The notes beneath the pieces are model-generated. The model was not told where the DNA came from. It did not search any database and worked only from the letters and a program-made list of their open reading frames with translations. Below are positions 49,510-58,949 of a stretch of 64,000 nucleotides of DNA, in pieces (within the stretch, counting starts at the first letter, position 1; each line of letters starts with the position of its first letter). Position numbers and translations under genes: made by a program. Location of the stretch: assembly GCA_020027205.1 (NCBI GenBank), contig JAHRAQ010000003.1, positions 62,001-126,000 of the forward strand, in the 5' to 3' direction. Origin of the DNA: Nitrospirales bacterium (GTDB taxonomy: Bacteria; Nitrospirota; Nitrospiria; Nitrospirales; UBA8639).

Positions 49510-49808
49510 ACGGATGTGTCTTCCGGCGTCGAGGCATTCAACAGTTCTTTCAGTTCTTTGCCGGCTCGAAAAAACGGCATCCGTTTTTCAGGCACGGACA
49601 CGGTCTCCCCGGTTTTGGGATTGCGGCCGTCTTTGGTGCGGCGCAGGCGCAGGCGAAAACTGCCGAAGCCGCGAATCTCGGTTTTGTCGCCCCGTTTCAA
49701 GGCGTCGCGGATGGCGTCAAAAATTCCGTTCACCACCTTTTCGGCGTCTCGGCGACTCAACGTGGCGGCTTTTGCCGTCACCTTCTCGATCAGGTGCGCT
49801 TTGGTCAT
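49506..49808 (-). CDS. IHF/HU-family DNA-bending protein
   Basis: A 100-aa protein with the HU/IHF fold: MTKAHLIEKVTAKAATLSRR, DAEKVVNGIFDAIRDALKRG, KTEIRGFGSFRLRLRRTKDG and RNPKTGETVSVPEKRMPFFR. The GFGSF and RNPKTG signatures are exact. The Pro at the tip of the arm intercalates DNA in relatives. I used the ATG at 49808, since the extension from 49877 is not HU-like. It follows sppA with an 80-nt gap and precedes the PCP-type gene with a 4-nt overlap. IHF-beta is suggested by position after rpsA-sppA, but HU cannot be excluded. Confidence 0.88.
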   Translation of the reverse strand: MTKAHLIEKVTAKAATLSRRDAEKVVNGIFDAIRDALKRGDKTEIRGFGSFRLRLRRTKDGRNPKTGETVSVPEKRMPFFRAGKELKELLNASTPEDTSV

Positions 49809-49888
49809 GCCCGTTCCTTGCTGTGATTCCAGTGTGGCGCGTGGCGCGCGCGGCCCGAACGCGCTGCGCGCGCGCAAGGTTCGTCTCC

Positions 49889-50809
49889 CTACAACGCCAT
49901 CAAATACATGAGCGTCATTCCCGTGTGCATGGGCCAGGCGGGCGCGTGGCCGAACAGGGATCCGATCAGCCAGTCACGGAAGGAGAATTGCCGGGGGGTC
50001 TCGACGACCGGGGGCACGCCCGTCAGCCCGCTCATGGCGGCCGCCCGCGTGACCGCCGCGTGCAGACCGCCGAGTTCGTCCACAAGGCGCGCGTCTTTGG
50101 CCTGCTGTCCGGTCAGCACGCGCCCGTCCGCCAGGCGTTCCACGTCGGCGACGTCGAGCGACCGGCCGTCGGCCACGGCCTCGATGAACTGGCGATGGGC
50201 GTCATCCATCACCGACTGCAACACCCGCCGGTCCTCGTCCGCCATCGGACGAAACGGGGAGCCGGTGTCTTTATACCGCCCGCTTTTAATGACGATGTTT
50301 TTGACGCCGATGTTGTCCATCAGCGTTTCCACGTTGGCCAGTTGCATGATCACCCCGATACTGCCCGTCAGCGTGCCGGGGTTGGCAAGAATGTGATCCG
50401 ACGCCGCCGCGATGTAATAGCCCCCGGAGGCCGCCACCGACCCCATGGACGCCACCACCGTTTTCCCGTTGTCCTCACGGACACGCCGGACGGCATGGTA
50501 AATCTCCTGCGAGGGCGCCACGCCGCCGCCGGGCGAATCAATCCGAAGCACGATGGCTTTGACGAGCGGATCATCGCCATACGCTTTCACCTCGTCCACG
50601 GTGGCGCGGGAATTAAGAATGGGGCCTTCGATCCTGACAAGCGCGATCCGCTCCCTGCCCACCATGGCCAGGTCCGGCGCCAGGACGTTCCCCAGGATGA
50701 CCAGGCCCGCCACGCCCGCGACCGCCCAGACAACCCGGCGCCGCCATCGGGGCGCGTTCCGGCGAGGTTGCTCTTCGTCCATGCGTTCCGCGAGACGACC
50801 GTCGTTCAC
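49889..50809 (-). CDS. sppA: Signal peptide peptidase SppA (36-kDa form)
   Basis: Degrades cleaved signal peptides in the inner membrane. The 306-aa protein has one membrane helix (VWAVAGVAGLVILGNVLAPD) and a serine/lysine active site of the short type: the catalytic Ser in MGSVAASGGYYIAAA and the Lys in IVIKSGRYKDTGSPF, with VLRIDSPGGGV before them. A GTG at 50809 overlaps the rpsA stop (GTGA), so translation is coupled; the ATG at 50782 is an alternative. The length fits the bacterial short form. Confidence 0.9.
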   Translation of the reverse strand: MNDGRLAERMDEEQPRRNAPRWRRRVVWAVAGVAGLVILGNVLAPDLAMVGRERIALVRIEGPILNSRATVDEVKAYGDDPLVKAIVLRIDSPGGGVAPSQEIYHAVRRVREDNGKTVVASMGSVAASGGYYIAAASDHILANPGTLTGSIGVIMQLANVETLMDNIGVKNIVIKSGRYKDTGSPFRPMADEDRRVLQSVMDDAHRQFIEAVADGRSLDVADVERLADGRVLTGQQAKDARLVDELGGLHAAVTRAAAMSGLTGVPPVVETPRQFSFRDWLIGSLFGHAPAWPMHTGMTLMYLMAL

Positions 50810-52512
50810 GCGCCGTCCGACGAGGACGAGGCGGCCTTGTCCTGAACGAGCCGGCCGAGACTCTGGTCGATGTCGCCCTGGGCGCGGGGAGGCGCGTCCG
50901 GGTCCTGACGCCCGTCCGGCGTTTCGTCCTTCACGCTCAAGGCGATTTTCCGCTCGTCACTGTCGACTTTGACAATCCTGACGGGCAGGGACTGGCCGAC
51001 GGCAAACCGTTCTTCGAGCGTCTTCGACCCGTCCGTGCCGATTTCGCTGACGTGGATCAGACCTTCCACGTCGTCGTCGAGCCGGACAAACACCCCGAAC
51101 TCGGCGACCTTGGACACCACGCCCGTCACCACGGCCCCCACCAGATAGCGGGAGGGGATGTCCGATTCCCACGGGTCGGCGGTCAGTTGTTTGTATCCCA
51201 GCGACAACCGCTCCTTGTCGGTATCGATGCACAAAATGACCGCGCTCACGCGCTGGCCCTTCTTGAACATCTCCGACGGGTGTTTGACGTGCCGGGTCCA
51301 GGACATGTCCGAAATATGAATCAGCCCGTCGATCCCTTCGTCCAATCCCACGAAGGCCCCGAAATCCGTGATGCTTTTCACTTTGCCTTCGATCCGCGTG
51401 CCCGCCGGGTAGCGGGACTGAATGATGTCCCAGGGATTGGGCACGGTCTGTTTCATGCCGAGAGAAATTTTTCGTCCCTGCTGATCCGCGTGCAGCACCT
51501 GGGCTTCAATGGCATCGCCCACCGACACCACGCGGGACGGATGCCGGACTTCGTGGGTCCAGGACATTTCCGACACGTGGACCAGCCCTTCCACGCCCGG
51601 CTCCAGTTCCACAAACGCGCCATAGTCCGTGAGGCTGACGACCTTGCCGTGCACACGCGACGCTTCGGGATACCGGGAGGCGATGTTCATCCAGGGGTCG
51701 GCGGTCTTTTGTTTGATCCCCAGCGAAATCCGCCCCGACTCGCGCACATATTTAAGCACCAGCACCTCCGCCCGGTCCCCCACGGAAAAGAGATCCGACG
51801 GATGGCCCACGCGCCCCCAGGACATGTCGGTAATGTGCAGCAGGCCGTCGATGCCCCCCAGATCCAAAAACGCGCCGTAGTCGGTGATATTTTTCACCGT
51901 GCCCTGAATCAGTTGCCCTTCGGCGAGCGTCGACAGCGTATGTTGCCGCCGTTTGTCCCGCGTTTCCTCCAGCAGGACGCGGCGCGAAATGACAATGTTG
52001 CCGCGCCGGTGATTGATCTTGATGATTTTGAACTCGAAGGTGGCCCCCACCAGGCCGTCCAGATCGCGCACGGGCGTCAGATCGATTTGCGACCCGGGCA
52101 AAAACGCCTTGACCCCGATATCCACCATCATCCCGCCTTTGATGCGCGCGATGACTTTCCCTTCGACCGCCCGGCCCTCCTGATGCGCCACCTCCAACTC
52201 CTCCCACACTTTCATCTTGTCCGCTTTTTCCTTGGACAGGAGCAGGTTCCCTTCCGCGTCTTCGCGCTGCTCGATATACACCTGAAGATGATTCCCCACG
52301 GCCAGCGCGCCGAGTTCGTCCGGCGGAAACTGATTCAACGAGATCAGCCCTTCGGATTTATACCCGATATCCACGACCACCTTGTCTTTTTGAATGGCGA
52401 TCACCCGCCCCTCCGTGATCGTGCCCTCTTCGATGTTCTTGAAGGTTTCCTTGTACAGGGCCTCCAGGGCCCCGCGGTCCAGCGCTTCGTCGGTGTCTGA
52501 CATCGTGCTCAT
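50806..52512 (-). CDS. rpsA: 30S ribosomal protein S1
   Basis: RNA-binding ribosomal protein required for initiation on many mRNAs. The 568-aa protein holds six S1 domains: two divergent N-terminal ones (RVIAIQKDKVVVDIGYKSEG; GKVIARIKGGMMVDIGVKAF) and four canonical ones (GTVKNITDYGAFLDLGGIDG, GKVVSLTDYGAFVELEPGVE, GKVKSITDFGAFVGLDEGID, GVVSKVAEFGVFVRLDDDVE). The ATG at 52512 follows AAAAGGCAGG; the in-frame extension from 52590 is noise. It lies downstream of plsC/cmk and upstream of sppA, a typical order in many Gram-negative bacteria. Confidence 0.95.
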   Translation of the reverse strand: MSTMSDTDEALDRGALEALYKETFKNIEEGTITEGRVIAIQKDKVVVDIGYKSEGLISLNQFPPDELGALAVGNHLQVYIEQREDAEGNLLLSKEKADKMKVWEELEVAHQEGRAVEGKVIARIKGGMMVDIGVKAFLPGSQIDLTPVRDLDGLVGATFEFKIIKINHRRGNIVISRRVLLEETRDKRRQHTLSTLAEGQLIQGTVKNITDYGAFLDLGGIDGLLHITDMSWGRVGHPSDLFSVGDRAEVLVLKYVRESGRISLGIKQKTADPWMNIASRYPEASRVHGKVVSLTDYGAFVELEPGVEGLVHVSEMSWTHEVRHPSRVVSVGDAIEAQVLHADQQGRKISLGMKQTVPNPWDIIQSRYPAGTRIEGKVKSITDFGAFVGLDEGIDGLIHISDMSWTRHVKHPSEMFKKGQRVSAVILCIDTDKERLSLGYKQLTADPWESDIPSRYLVGAVVTGVVSKVAEFGVFVRLDDDVEGLIHVSEIGTDGSKTLEERFAVGQSLPVRIVKVDSDERKIALSVKDETPDGRQDPDAPPRAQGDIDQSLGRLVQDKAASSSSDGA

Positions 52513-52600
52513 GGAATGTGCCTGCCTTTTGACCGCTTCGCAGCCGTCGTTGTGACAGAGATCAAGCCGGGGCGCCGTGTGGCAACTCAATCTCCGGGGT

Positions 52601-53260
52601 TCATGTCAGCGGTACGGCCGAATGATCCACGCCCCGCAATTCGGCAATCCGCGCCATCACCGTGTGACTAATGCGTCGGTATAATTCCTTCCCCTCGTAC
52701 GCCCGGCAGTCCTCTCGAAAATCCATGGACTCGCCGAACAGCACCTCCACCGGATGCAACCGGAGCCGGGTCGCGCCCATGGGAAGCACCTCGTACGTCC
52801 CACGGAGATAGACCGGCACCACGGGACATTGCGCGGCGGCCGCCAGCATGCCGACCCCCGGTCTGCCCGGCTGGAGCGCGCCGTCCGGCGTTCGGGTCCC
52901 TTCCGGAAAAATGACGACCGTCTTGCCGGCCTTGAGCAGCGCCACGGCCTCCCGGAACGCGTGGCGGTCCCAGCGATCGTGTTTCAACGGAATCCACCCC
53001 AGCGACCGCAGGAGTCGATTCACGAAAGGATGCGGGAATAAATTGGCCCGCCCAAGATAAAAAAGGCGCCGCCTGATCCCGCAGCCCAGCAAGGGAATAT
53101 CGGCGTAACTCGCGTGATTCGCCGCCAGCAGCACACCGCCGGAGGCCGGCACTCGATCCGCCCCTCGCGTGCGATACCGCAACAACAGGCCGCTCGTCAC
53201 GCGGCAGAGAATCCACAGGATGCCATACACCGCCCCGCTCACGAGCGACCCGGAATCCAC
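52601..53260 (-). CDS. plsC: 1-acyl-sn-glycerol-3-phosphate acyltransferase
   Basis: Acylates lysophosphatidic acid in phospholipid synthesis. The 219-aa protein has the acyltransferase motifs AANHASYADIPLLG (NHxxxxD, block I), LGWIPLKHDRWDRHAFREAV, VVIFPEGTRTPDG (block III) and CPVVPVYLRGTYEVLP (block IV). The N-terminus forms one membrane helix (VSGAVYGILWILCRVTSGLL). The GTG start at 53260 overlaps the cmk stop, so the two are translated together. It lies between cmk and rpsA. Confidence 0.9.
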   Translation of the reverse strand: MDSGSLVSGAVYGILWILCRVTSGLLLRYRTRGADRVPASGGVLLAANHASYADIPLLGCGIRRRLFYLGRANLFPHPFVNRLLRSLGWIPLKHDRWDRHAFREAVALLKAGKTVVIFPEGTRTPDGALQPGRPGVGMLAAAAQCPVVPVYLRGTYEVLPMGATRLRLHPVEVLFGESMDFREDCRAYEGKELYRRISHTVMARIAELRGVDHSAVPLT

Positions 53261-53934
53261 TCCATCATGTTCTCGACCACCTGGTCAACCGTCAGCGACG
53301 AGGTATCGATCACCACCGCGTCGGCCGCCGGTTTCAACGGCGCGGCGCGGCGCGATTGATCGTTGGCGTCCCGCTCCCGAATATGCCGGCGAATCTCGCC
53401 TTGCCGTTCGGGGTGGCCGGCGCGCGACGCCTCTTGATGCCGCCGCGCCGCGCGCGTGTCCAGGTCGGCTTCGAGAAAAAACTTCGCGGCGGCGTCGGGA
53501 AACACGCAGGTGCCCGTGTCGCGGCCTTCCGCCACAATGCCGCCCGCCCGGCCCTGCCGCCGCTGCACCGGCAACAGCCATCGGCGCACCTGCGGCATCT
53601 GCGCCACGGCGGACGCCGACTGACTCACGGCGGGAGAGCGCAACTGCGCCGTGACGTCCTCCCCGTTCATCACAATCCGCGTCACCCCCCGTTCGAGCGA
53701 CACCCGCATCTCCACGGACGCCAGCAGGGTCTCCATCGCGGCGGGGTCCGACTCGTCGACGCCCGCGCGCCGCGCAACCCACGCGACCGCCCGGTAGAGC
53801 GCGCCCGTGTCAAAACAGGCATAGCCCAGGCGCGAGGCCAGGGCGGACGCCGCCGTGCTTTTCCCCGCGCCGGCCGGCCCGTCAATCGTGATGACCAGGC
53901 CGGGCCTGCGGGCGGATTCGCCACCGTTCTCCAC
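53239..53934 (-). CDS. cmk: Cytidylate kinase
   Basis: Phosphorylates CMP and dCMP with ATP. The 231-aa protein has the P-loop IDGPAGAGKSTAASALA, the nucleotide-binding FDTGALYRAVAW, and the CMP site in VAEGRDTGTCVFPDAAAKFF. The start is GTG 53934 (MENGGESARRPGLVITIDG). It follows aroA by 18 nt and overlaps plsC at its 3' end. The cmk position between aroA and rpsA is conserved in many Gram-negative bacteria. Confidence 0.94.
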   Translation of the reverse strand: MENGGESARRPGLVITIDGPAGAGKSTAASALASRLGYACFDTGALYRAVAWVARRAGVDESDPAAMETLLASVEMRVSLERGVTRIVMNGEDVTAQLRSPAVSQSASAVAQMPQVRRWLLPVQRRQGRAGGIVAEGRDTGTCVFPDAAAKFFLEADLDTRAARRHQEASRAGHPERQGEIRRHIRERDANDQSRRAAPLKPAADAVVIDTSSLTVDQVVENMMEWIPGRS

Positions 53935-53952
53935 ACCGGATTCTTACAGGAT

Positions 53953-55248
53953 TCAATCTGAAAGTGTCAATAATTCCAACAGGTTGTCATGGAAACCCGG
54001 GAAGGACGTGGCAATGCAGTCGGTGTCCAGAATCGTGGTCGGCCCGTCGCCGGTCAGGGCGGCTATCGCCAGGGCCATGGCCACTCGATGGTCGCCGTGG
54101 CTCATGCAGGTCCCGCCCCTGACGGCCGCGCCGCCGGGCAGCACAAACCCGTCCGGGGTGTCCCGAACGGGGACGTTGATCTTGCGCAACTCCTCGGTCA
54201 TCGCGCGAATCCGGTCGGTCTCCTTCACGCGCAACTCTTCGGCGCCCGTGACCACGGTGTCGCCGTCGGCCACCGCCGCGGCCACGCAGAAAATCGGAAA
54301 CTCGTCGATCATGGCGGGCACCTGCGCGGCGCCGACGGTGATGCCCCGCAGGGGCGCCGCGCGCACCTCCAGGTCGCCGACCGGTTCGCCGGCGTCGTCC
54401 CGCCGGTTCACAATCCGAATGTCGGCGCCCATCGCGCCGAGCACGTCGAGGATGCCCGTGCGGGCGGGGTTGAGGCCGACGTGTTCGATCCGCACGTCGG
54501 ACCCCGGCACCAGCGAGGCGCCCACAATAAAAAACGCGGCGGCGGACAGGTCGCCGGGGATGACCCAGTCGTTGCCGGCGAAGGCGGGACGGCCCGGCAG
54601 TACGAGGGCCTGCCCGTCGGCGGTCAGCGGAATGCCGAGATGCCGACACATCCGCTCGGTGTGATCACGGGACGGCAGGGGTTCGGAAAACCGCGTCTCC
54701 CCTTCGGCAAAGAGACCGGCGAACAGCACCGCCGATTTGACCTGGGCACTCGACACCGGCGCGCGATAGTCGATGCCCTTTAACGCCGCTCCCCGAATCG
54801 CCAACGGCGCCCGCGCGCCGCCCTGCCGCCCCTGAATCGCCGCCCCCATCCTCCGCAGGGGTTCGACGATGCGCTCCATGGGACGACCGCACAGCGAGTC
54901 ATCGCCCGTCAGGATGGAAAAAAACGGTTGCCCGGCCAGCGCGCCGGCCAGCAGGCGCAGGCCCGTCCCGGAATTGCCGCAATCCAGCGGACGCGCCGGC
55001 TCGCGCCAGCCCCCCAGCCCCCGGCCCGTCACGCGCACCACGTCCGGCTCGACCTCGATGGCCACGCCCAACGCCTGCAACGCGCGAATGGTCATCAGGC
55101 AATCGGCGCCCCGGCAATACCCTTTCATCGTGGAGACGCCGTCGGCCAGGGCGCTTAATATTAACGCCCGGTGGGTGATGGATTTGTCCCCCGGCATCCG
55201 AAGCGTCCCGCGCAGTGGGCCTTGCGGCGTGATCGTGATCGAGTTCAC
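53953..55248 (-). CDS. aroA: 3-phosphoshikimate 1-carboxyvinyltransferase (EPSP synthase)
   Basis: Adds enolpyruvyl from PEP to shikimate-3-phosphate. The 431-aa protein has the family motifs GDKSITHRALILSALADG (the K and S that bind substrate), LDCGNSGTGLRLLAG, SSAQVKSAVLFAGLFAEG, RDHTERMCRHLG and KETDRIRAMTEEL. Gly at the glyphosate-relevant GNSGTGLRL loop is of the class I-like type, but sensitivity is not predicted. Its start overlaps the tyrA stop by 4 nt. Next downstream is cmk, 18 nt away. Confidence 0.95.
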   Translation of the reverse strand: MNSITITPQGPLRGTLRMPGDKSITHRALILSALADGVSTMKGYCRGADCLMTIRALQALGVAIEVEPDVVRVTGRGLGGWREPARPLDCGNSGTGLRLLAGALAGQPFFSILTGDDSLCGRPMERIVEPLRRMGAAIQGRQGGARAPLAIRGAALKGIDYRAPVSSAQVKSAVLFAGLFAEGETRFSEPLPSRDHTERMCRHLGIPLTADGQALVLPGRPAFAGNDWVIPGDLSAAAFFIVGASLVPGSDVRIEHVGLNPARTGILDVLGAMGADIRIVNRRDDAGEPVGDLEVRAAPLRGITVGAAQVPAMIDEFPIFCVAAAVADGDTVVTGAEELRVKETDRIRAMTEELRKINVPVRDTPDGFVLPGGAAVRGGTCMSHGDHRVAMALAIAALTGDGPTTILDTDCIATSFPGFHDNLLELLTLSD

Positions 55249-56147
55249 GGCAGCCGCCGGCGCGCGTCATGCGCCGTGGTCATTGTCCGGCGCGCGTCCC
55301 GCGCCTTCGTGATTTCGCGTTCCAGTTCCGCCCCGTCCCGGTCGTCAATCAACCCCCGGAATCGTTGCAGACGGCGTTCCAGCGCATCGATCATGCGAAG
55401 CAGGTTGTCGCGGTTTTCCAGACAGATGTCCCGCCACATCTCCGGGGAACTGGCGGCGATGCGCGTGGTGTCGCGCCACCCGGAGCCGGCATAGTCCAGC
55501 AGCGTCCCGTCTTCCGCCGTCTGCGCTTGCAGGTCCGTCAGGGCGTTGACGAGCGCGAAGGCCGCCACGTGAGGCAGGTGGCTCACCGCCCCCAGAATCC
55601 GGTCATGCACAAACGGGTCCATCACCCGGACCACGGCGCCGGCGGCGTCCCAGACGCGCCGCACTGTCTCCAAGGCCCCGGCGTCCGTGTTCGGCGTCGG
55701 CGTCAGCAGGCACAGGGCGCCGGCGAACAGGTCCGGGGCGGCCGCGCCCGCGCCCGACGTTTCCCCGCCGGCGACCGGATGCGCGCCCACAAAATGTACG
55801 CCGCCGGGGAGCAGCGCTTCCATCCGCGCCACCAACGCGCCTTTGACGCTGCCCACGTCGCTCACAATCGCGCCGGGTTTCAGGACCCGTTTCCACGCCG
55901 TCAGATGCGCCGCGTAACTGTCCACCGGCGTGGCGAGGAGGATCAACTCCGCGCCCGCCACCGCCGTCGCCGAATCCTGTTCGAACGCATCGATGGCGCC
56001 GCGTTGCGCCGCGACCTTTAGATTGTCGGGACTCCGGCCCACGCCGACCACGCGGTCGGCCAGGCCGCGACGTTTCAGAATCATCCCGAAGGACGCCCCG
56101 AGCAATCCGACTCCGACAATCGTCACCTGTTTGAAATGGACGGTCAT
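55245..56147 (-). CDS. tyrA: Prephenate dehydrogenase
   Basis: Oxidises prephenate (or arogenate) to 4-hydroxyphenylpyruvate for tyrosine. The 300-aa protein has the Rossmann motif TIVGVGLLGASFGMILKRRG, LATPVDSYAAHLTAWKR, the active-site region VSDVGSVKGALVARM, FVGAHPVAGGETSGAGAA and LGAVSHLPHVAAFAL. No chorismate mutase or ACT domain is attached. It lies 55 nt downstream of aroF and overlaps aroA. Confidence 0.93.
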   Translation of the reverse strand: MTVHFKQVTIVGVGLLGASFGMILKRRGLADRVVGVGRSPDNLKVAAQRGAIDAFEQDSATAVAGAELILLATPVDSYAAHLTAWKRVLKPGAIVSDVGSVKGALVARMEALLPGGVHFVGAHPVAGGETSGAGAAAPDLFAGALCLLTPTPNTDAGALETVRRVWDAAGAVVRVMDPFVHDRILGAVSHLPHVAAFALVNALTDLQAQTAEDGTLLDYAGSGWRDTTRIAASSPEMWRDICLENRDNLLRMIDALERRLQRFRGLIDDRDGAELEREITKARDARRTMTTAHDARRRLP

Positions 56148-56202
56148 GGCGGGAAGGTGCCACCGTGGCGGCGCGCCGCATGGCCGCGCCGCGAAGATGC
56201 CG

Positions 56203-57216
56203 CTACAACGTTCGTCCCACGGCCTGCGCGACGTTCTTCAAGTCTTCCATGAGCGCCGCGAACCGATGCGGCTTGATGGATTCCTCGCCGTCGCACAAGG
56301 CGCATTCGGGGTTGGAATGGACTTCGATCAGCAGACCGTCGGCGCCCGCCGCCACCGCTGCTTTGGCCATCGGCGCGACCAGGCGCCATTGGCCGGTCGC
56401 ATGACTCGGATCCACAATCACGGGCAAATGGGACAGGGCTTTGAGCGTGGGAACCGCCGACAAATCTAACACATTGCGGTACTGGGTTTCAAAGGTGCGG
56501 ATGCCGCGCTCGCACAACATTACGTGCCGGTTGCCGCGCGACATGATGTATTCGGCGGACAGGAGCCATTCTTTGATCGTGGCGGACAACCCGCGTTTCA
56601 ACAACACGGGTTTGTCATAGGCGCCGACTTCCTTGAGCAATTCAAAGTTCTGCATGTTCCGCGCGCCGATCTGAATGATGTCGGCTTTTTCCAGAAAGAC
56701 GTCCGTGTCGCGTGGGTCCAGAATTTCGCTCACCACGGGCAGGCCCGTCTGCTTTTTCGCTTCCGCCAGAAAATCCAGCCCTTCGCGCCCCAGGCCCTGA
56801 AATGAATACGGCGAGGTGCGCGGTTTGTACGCGCCGCCGCGAAGGATCGCGGCGCCGGCGGCCTTGACTTCATGCGCGATGCCGGCGGTCACTTCCCGTT
56901 TTTCCACGGCACAGGGGCCGGCCATGACGATGACGCGCGGGCCGCCAATCGGAATCCCGTCCACCGTGATCACGGTGTCGTACGGCTGAAACTCACGGCC
57001 GGCCAGTTTCCACGGGGCCAGAATGGGCGTCACGCTTTCCACGCCGGGAAACACGCTCAACGGCTGATGCTCCAGCAGGCGCTCGTCGCCGATGACGCCG
57101 AGAATGGTACGCGACTCGCCGCGGGACAGTTGCGATTTCAGCCCCAATTCCCGCAGGCGGTCGGCGACGTGGTCGATGTGCTGTTCCGTCGCGTCCGGTT
57201 TAAACACGATGATCAT
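56203..57216 (-). CDS. aroF: 3-deoxy-7-phosphoheptulonate synthase, type I-beta
   Basis: First step of the shikimate pathway. The 337-aa protein begins with a ferredoxin-like regulatory domain (MIIVFKPDATEQHIDHVADR, LRELGLKSQLSRGESRTILG), followed by the TIM-barrel core: VIVMAGPCAVEKREV, RGGAYKPRTSPYSFQGLGRE, VSEILDPRDTDVF, IGARNMQNFELLKEVG, VLLKRGLSATIKEWLLSAEY, and PVIVDPSHATGQWRL. The N-terminal domain probably carries feedback control. A damaged methyltransferase gene lies between aroF and hisC. Confidence 0.95.
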   Translation of the reverse strand: MIIVFKPDATEQHIDHVADRLRELGLKSQLSRGESRTILGVIGDERLLEHQPLSVFPGVESVTPILAPWKLAGREFQPYDTVITVDGIPIGGPRVIVMAGPCAVEKREVTAGIAHEVKAAGAAILRGGAYKPRTSPYSFQGLGREGLDFLAEAKKQTGLPVVSEILDPRDTDVFLEKADIIQIGARNMQNFELLKEVGAYDKPVLLKRGLSATIKEWLLSAEYIMSRGNRHVMLCERGIRTFETQYRNVLDLSAVPTLKALSHLPVIVDPSHATGQWRLVAPMAKAAVAAGADGLLIEVHSNPECALCDGEESIKPHRFAALMEDLKNVAQAVGRTL

Positions 57217-57238
57217 GAGGGCGTCCCTGAAACTCCCA

Positions 57239-57849
57239 TTACATCTTTTGAATCATGTACTGGGTCTTTCTTGTCCACAGGAGTTGGCAGTTGGTCTGCT
57301 CCTGGAGAAACTCCTCAACCGCCCGTGCCACACTGGGCCAAGTGTAATCGTCTCCACAAATCACCCCCCCCCTTTAACCTTGGGCAGGAAGTAACGCAGA
57401 TCGGCGGCAACGGCTTCGTATTCGTGGCAACCATCAATATACACCCAGTCTAACGACTCGTCGGCGATTTCCTCGGTCAGTTGCTCGGTCTTTTTGCGAA
57501 TGATGCGCACCGCAGGTCGATCGGCAAAGCGTTCGGACACTTCCCGGTACATCGCGTCCATTTCGTCTTGAGATTTTTGCACCTGTCCGCCATACGGCTC
57601 ATAGGCCAATTCCGGTTGATATGTCCAAGGGTCAATCAGCCACAAGCGGCGGGGATTGACAAGGGATAACATGTACTCGGAAAAATCACCGCGCGACACG
57701 CCCAATTCACAGCCCACCGAATTTTTGGGCAACGTACGCAGCACATAACACCGGCCGTGACGACCAAGAATGTTGTCGTATATCTTAAAAAACACACTCT
57801 TCGGAGTCCATTTGAAACGAGGGCGAGGTGGCGAGGTGTCACTTGTCAT
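57239..57849 (-). pseudogene. Class I SAM methyltransferase broken by a frameshift in a nine-G tract
   Basis: The first frame (57361-57849, 162 aa) reads CELGVSRGDFSEYMLSL, LWLIDPWTY and LDWVYIDGCHEYEAVAADLR, then FLPKVKGGG and stops at a run of nine G (57364-57372). In another frame the text continues VICGDDYTWPSVARAVEEFL, QEQTNCQLLWTRKTQYMIQK to a TAA at 57239, as in intact Methyltransf_24/TylF-like proteins. Seven or ten G would restore one frame. It may be a true pseudogene, a phase-variable gene or a sequencing error. It sits between hisC (4-nt overlap) and aroF, an unusual position for a methyltransferase. Confidence 0.78.
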
Positions 57850-58943
57850 GTTTGGTCATTCCTTTCTTCGGCCATCACGCCGGCCAGGGCCTTGAGAAAC
57901 CGCCGGTTGTCTTCGGGGCGTCCGATGGTCACGCGCAGCATGGACCCATGAAGATGCCGCACGATGACGCCTTCGCGCAACAGGCGTTGAAACATCTCGC
58001 CGCCGTCCCGCCGCGTGTCAAAGTAAAGAAAATTCGCCTGACTGGGAATGGGGGAAAATCCCAAATCGCGAAGGCCCTGTTCCACCACGGCCATTTCCGC
58101 GTCATTCAACCGCCGGCTGGCGGCGACGTGGTCGTCATCGCCCAGCGCCGCGCAGGCCGCGCGTTGCGCCAGGGTGCCGGTGTTGAACGGATGACGCACA
58201 CGATGGAGATACCCGGCGATCTCCGGCGTCGTGATCCCGTAGCCGATGCGCAGCCCCGCCAGACCGTAGATTTTGGAGAACGTCCGTAGCGCCACGACGG
58301 GCCGGTCGCGCCGCACGTAGTCGACGGCGTCGGGATACCGCGGGTCCCGCGCGTATTCGGCATAGGCTTCGTCGAACACCACAATCACGTCATCCGGTAC
58401 GGCGCGCATGAACGCCTCGACGTCGTCCCGCGTCACCATGGTGCCGGTGGGGTTGTTGGGATTGCAGACAAACAGCAGCCGCGTGCGGCCGGTGACGGCG
58501 GCGGCCATGGCGGGGAGATCGTGCCGCCAGTCGGTCAACGGTACTTCCACGCAGACACCCTGCCCGCCGGTCACGGCGAGACGGTACATGACGAAGGTGT
58601 GATCGGCCATCACGGCTTCATCCCCCGGCGTCATGAACGCTTTGACCAGCAGACCGATGAGTTCGTCGGAGCCGTTGCCCACGACGATGTGATCGACGGG
58701 CAGGCGCCACCGCTCCGCCAACGCGCGGGTCAACTCATGCGCCCCGCCGTCGGGATAGCGGTGCAGAGTGTCGGCGCCGTCATGCAGCGCCGCCAGCGCT
58801 CTGGGCGAGGGGCCGAGCGGATTTTCATTGGAGGCGAGTTTGACGGCCCCGCGAATCCCCAGGTCCCGCTCGACTTCTTCCAGCGGTTTCCCCGGAGCAT
58901 ACGGGACAAGACCGGCGATGGCGGGATGAATGCGGATCGACAC
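57846..58943 (-). CDS. hisC: Histidinol-phosphate/aromatic aminotransferase
   Basis: A 365-aa PLP-dependent aminotransferase of fold type I. SNENPLGPSPRALAALHDG is the start region, then VGNGSDELIGLLVKAF, VCNPNNPTGTMVTRDDVEAF and the PLP lysine in LRTFSKIYGLAGLRIGYG. It makes histidinol phosphate but, lying between pheA and aroF, may also act on phenylpyruvate and 4-hydroxyphenylpyruvate. The methyltransferase gene begins within its last codons (4-nt overlap). pheA lies 6 nt upstream. Confidence 0.92.
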   Translation of the reverse strand: MSIRIHPAIAGLVPYAPGKPLEEVERDLGIRGAVKLASNENPLGPSPRALAALHDGADTLHRYPDGGAHELTRALAERWRLPVDHIVVGNGSDELIGLLVKAFMTPGDEAVMADHTFVMYRLAVTGGQGVCVEVPLTDWRHDLPAMAAAVTGRTRLLFVCNPNNPTGTMVTRDDVEAFMRAVPDDVIVVFDEAYAEYARDPRYPDAVDYVRRDRPVVALRTFSKIYGLAGLRIGYGITTPEIAGYLHRVRHPFNTGTLAQRAACAALGDDDHVAASRRLNDAEMAVVEQGLRDLGFSPIPSQANFLYFDTRRDGGEMFQRLLREGVIVRHLHGSMLRVTIGRPEDNRRFLKALAGVMAEERNDQT

Positions 58944-58949
58944 GTCGCC

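Noticed and set aside
49484..50845. 453-aa plus-strand ORF opposite sppA and HU
   Set aside because: Shadow frame with no domain; the minus-strand genes have exact motifs.
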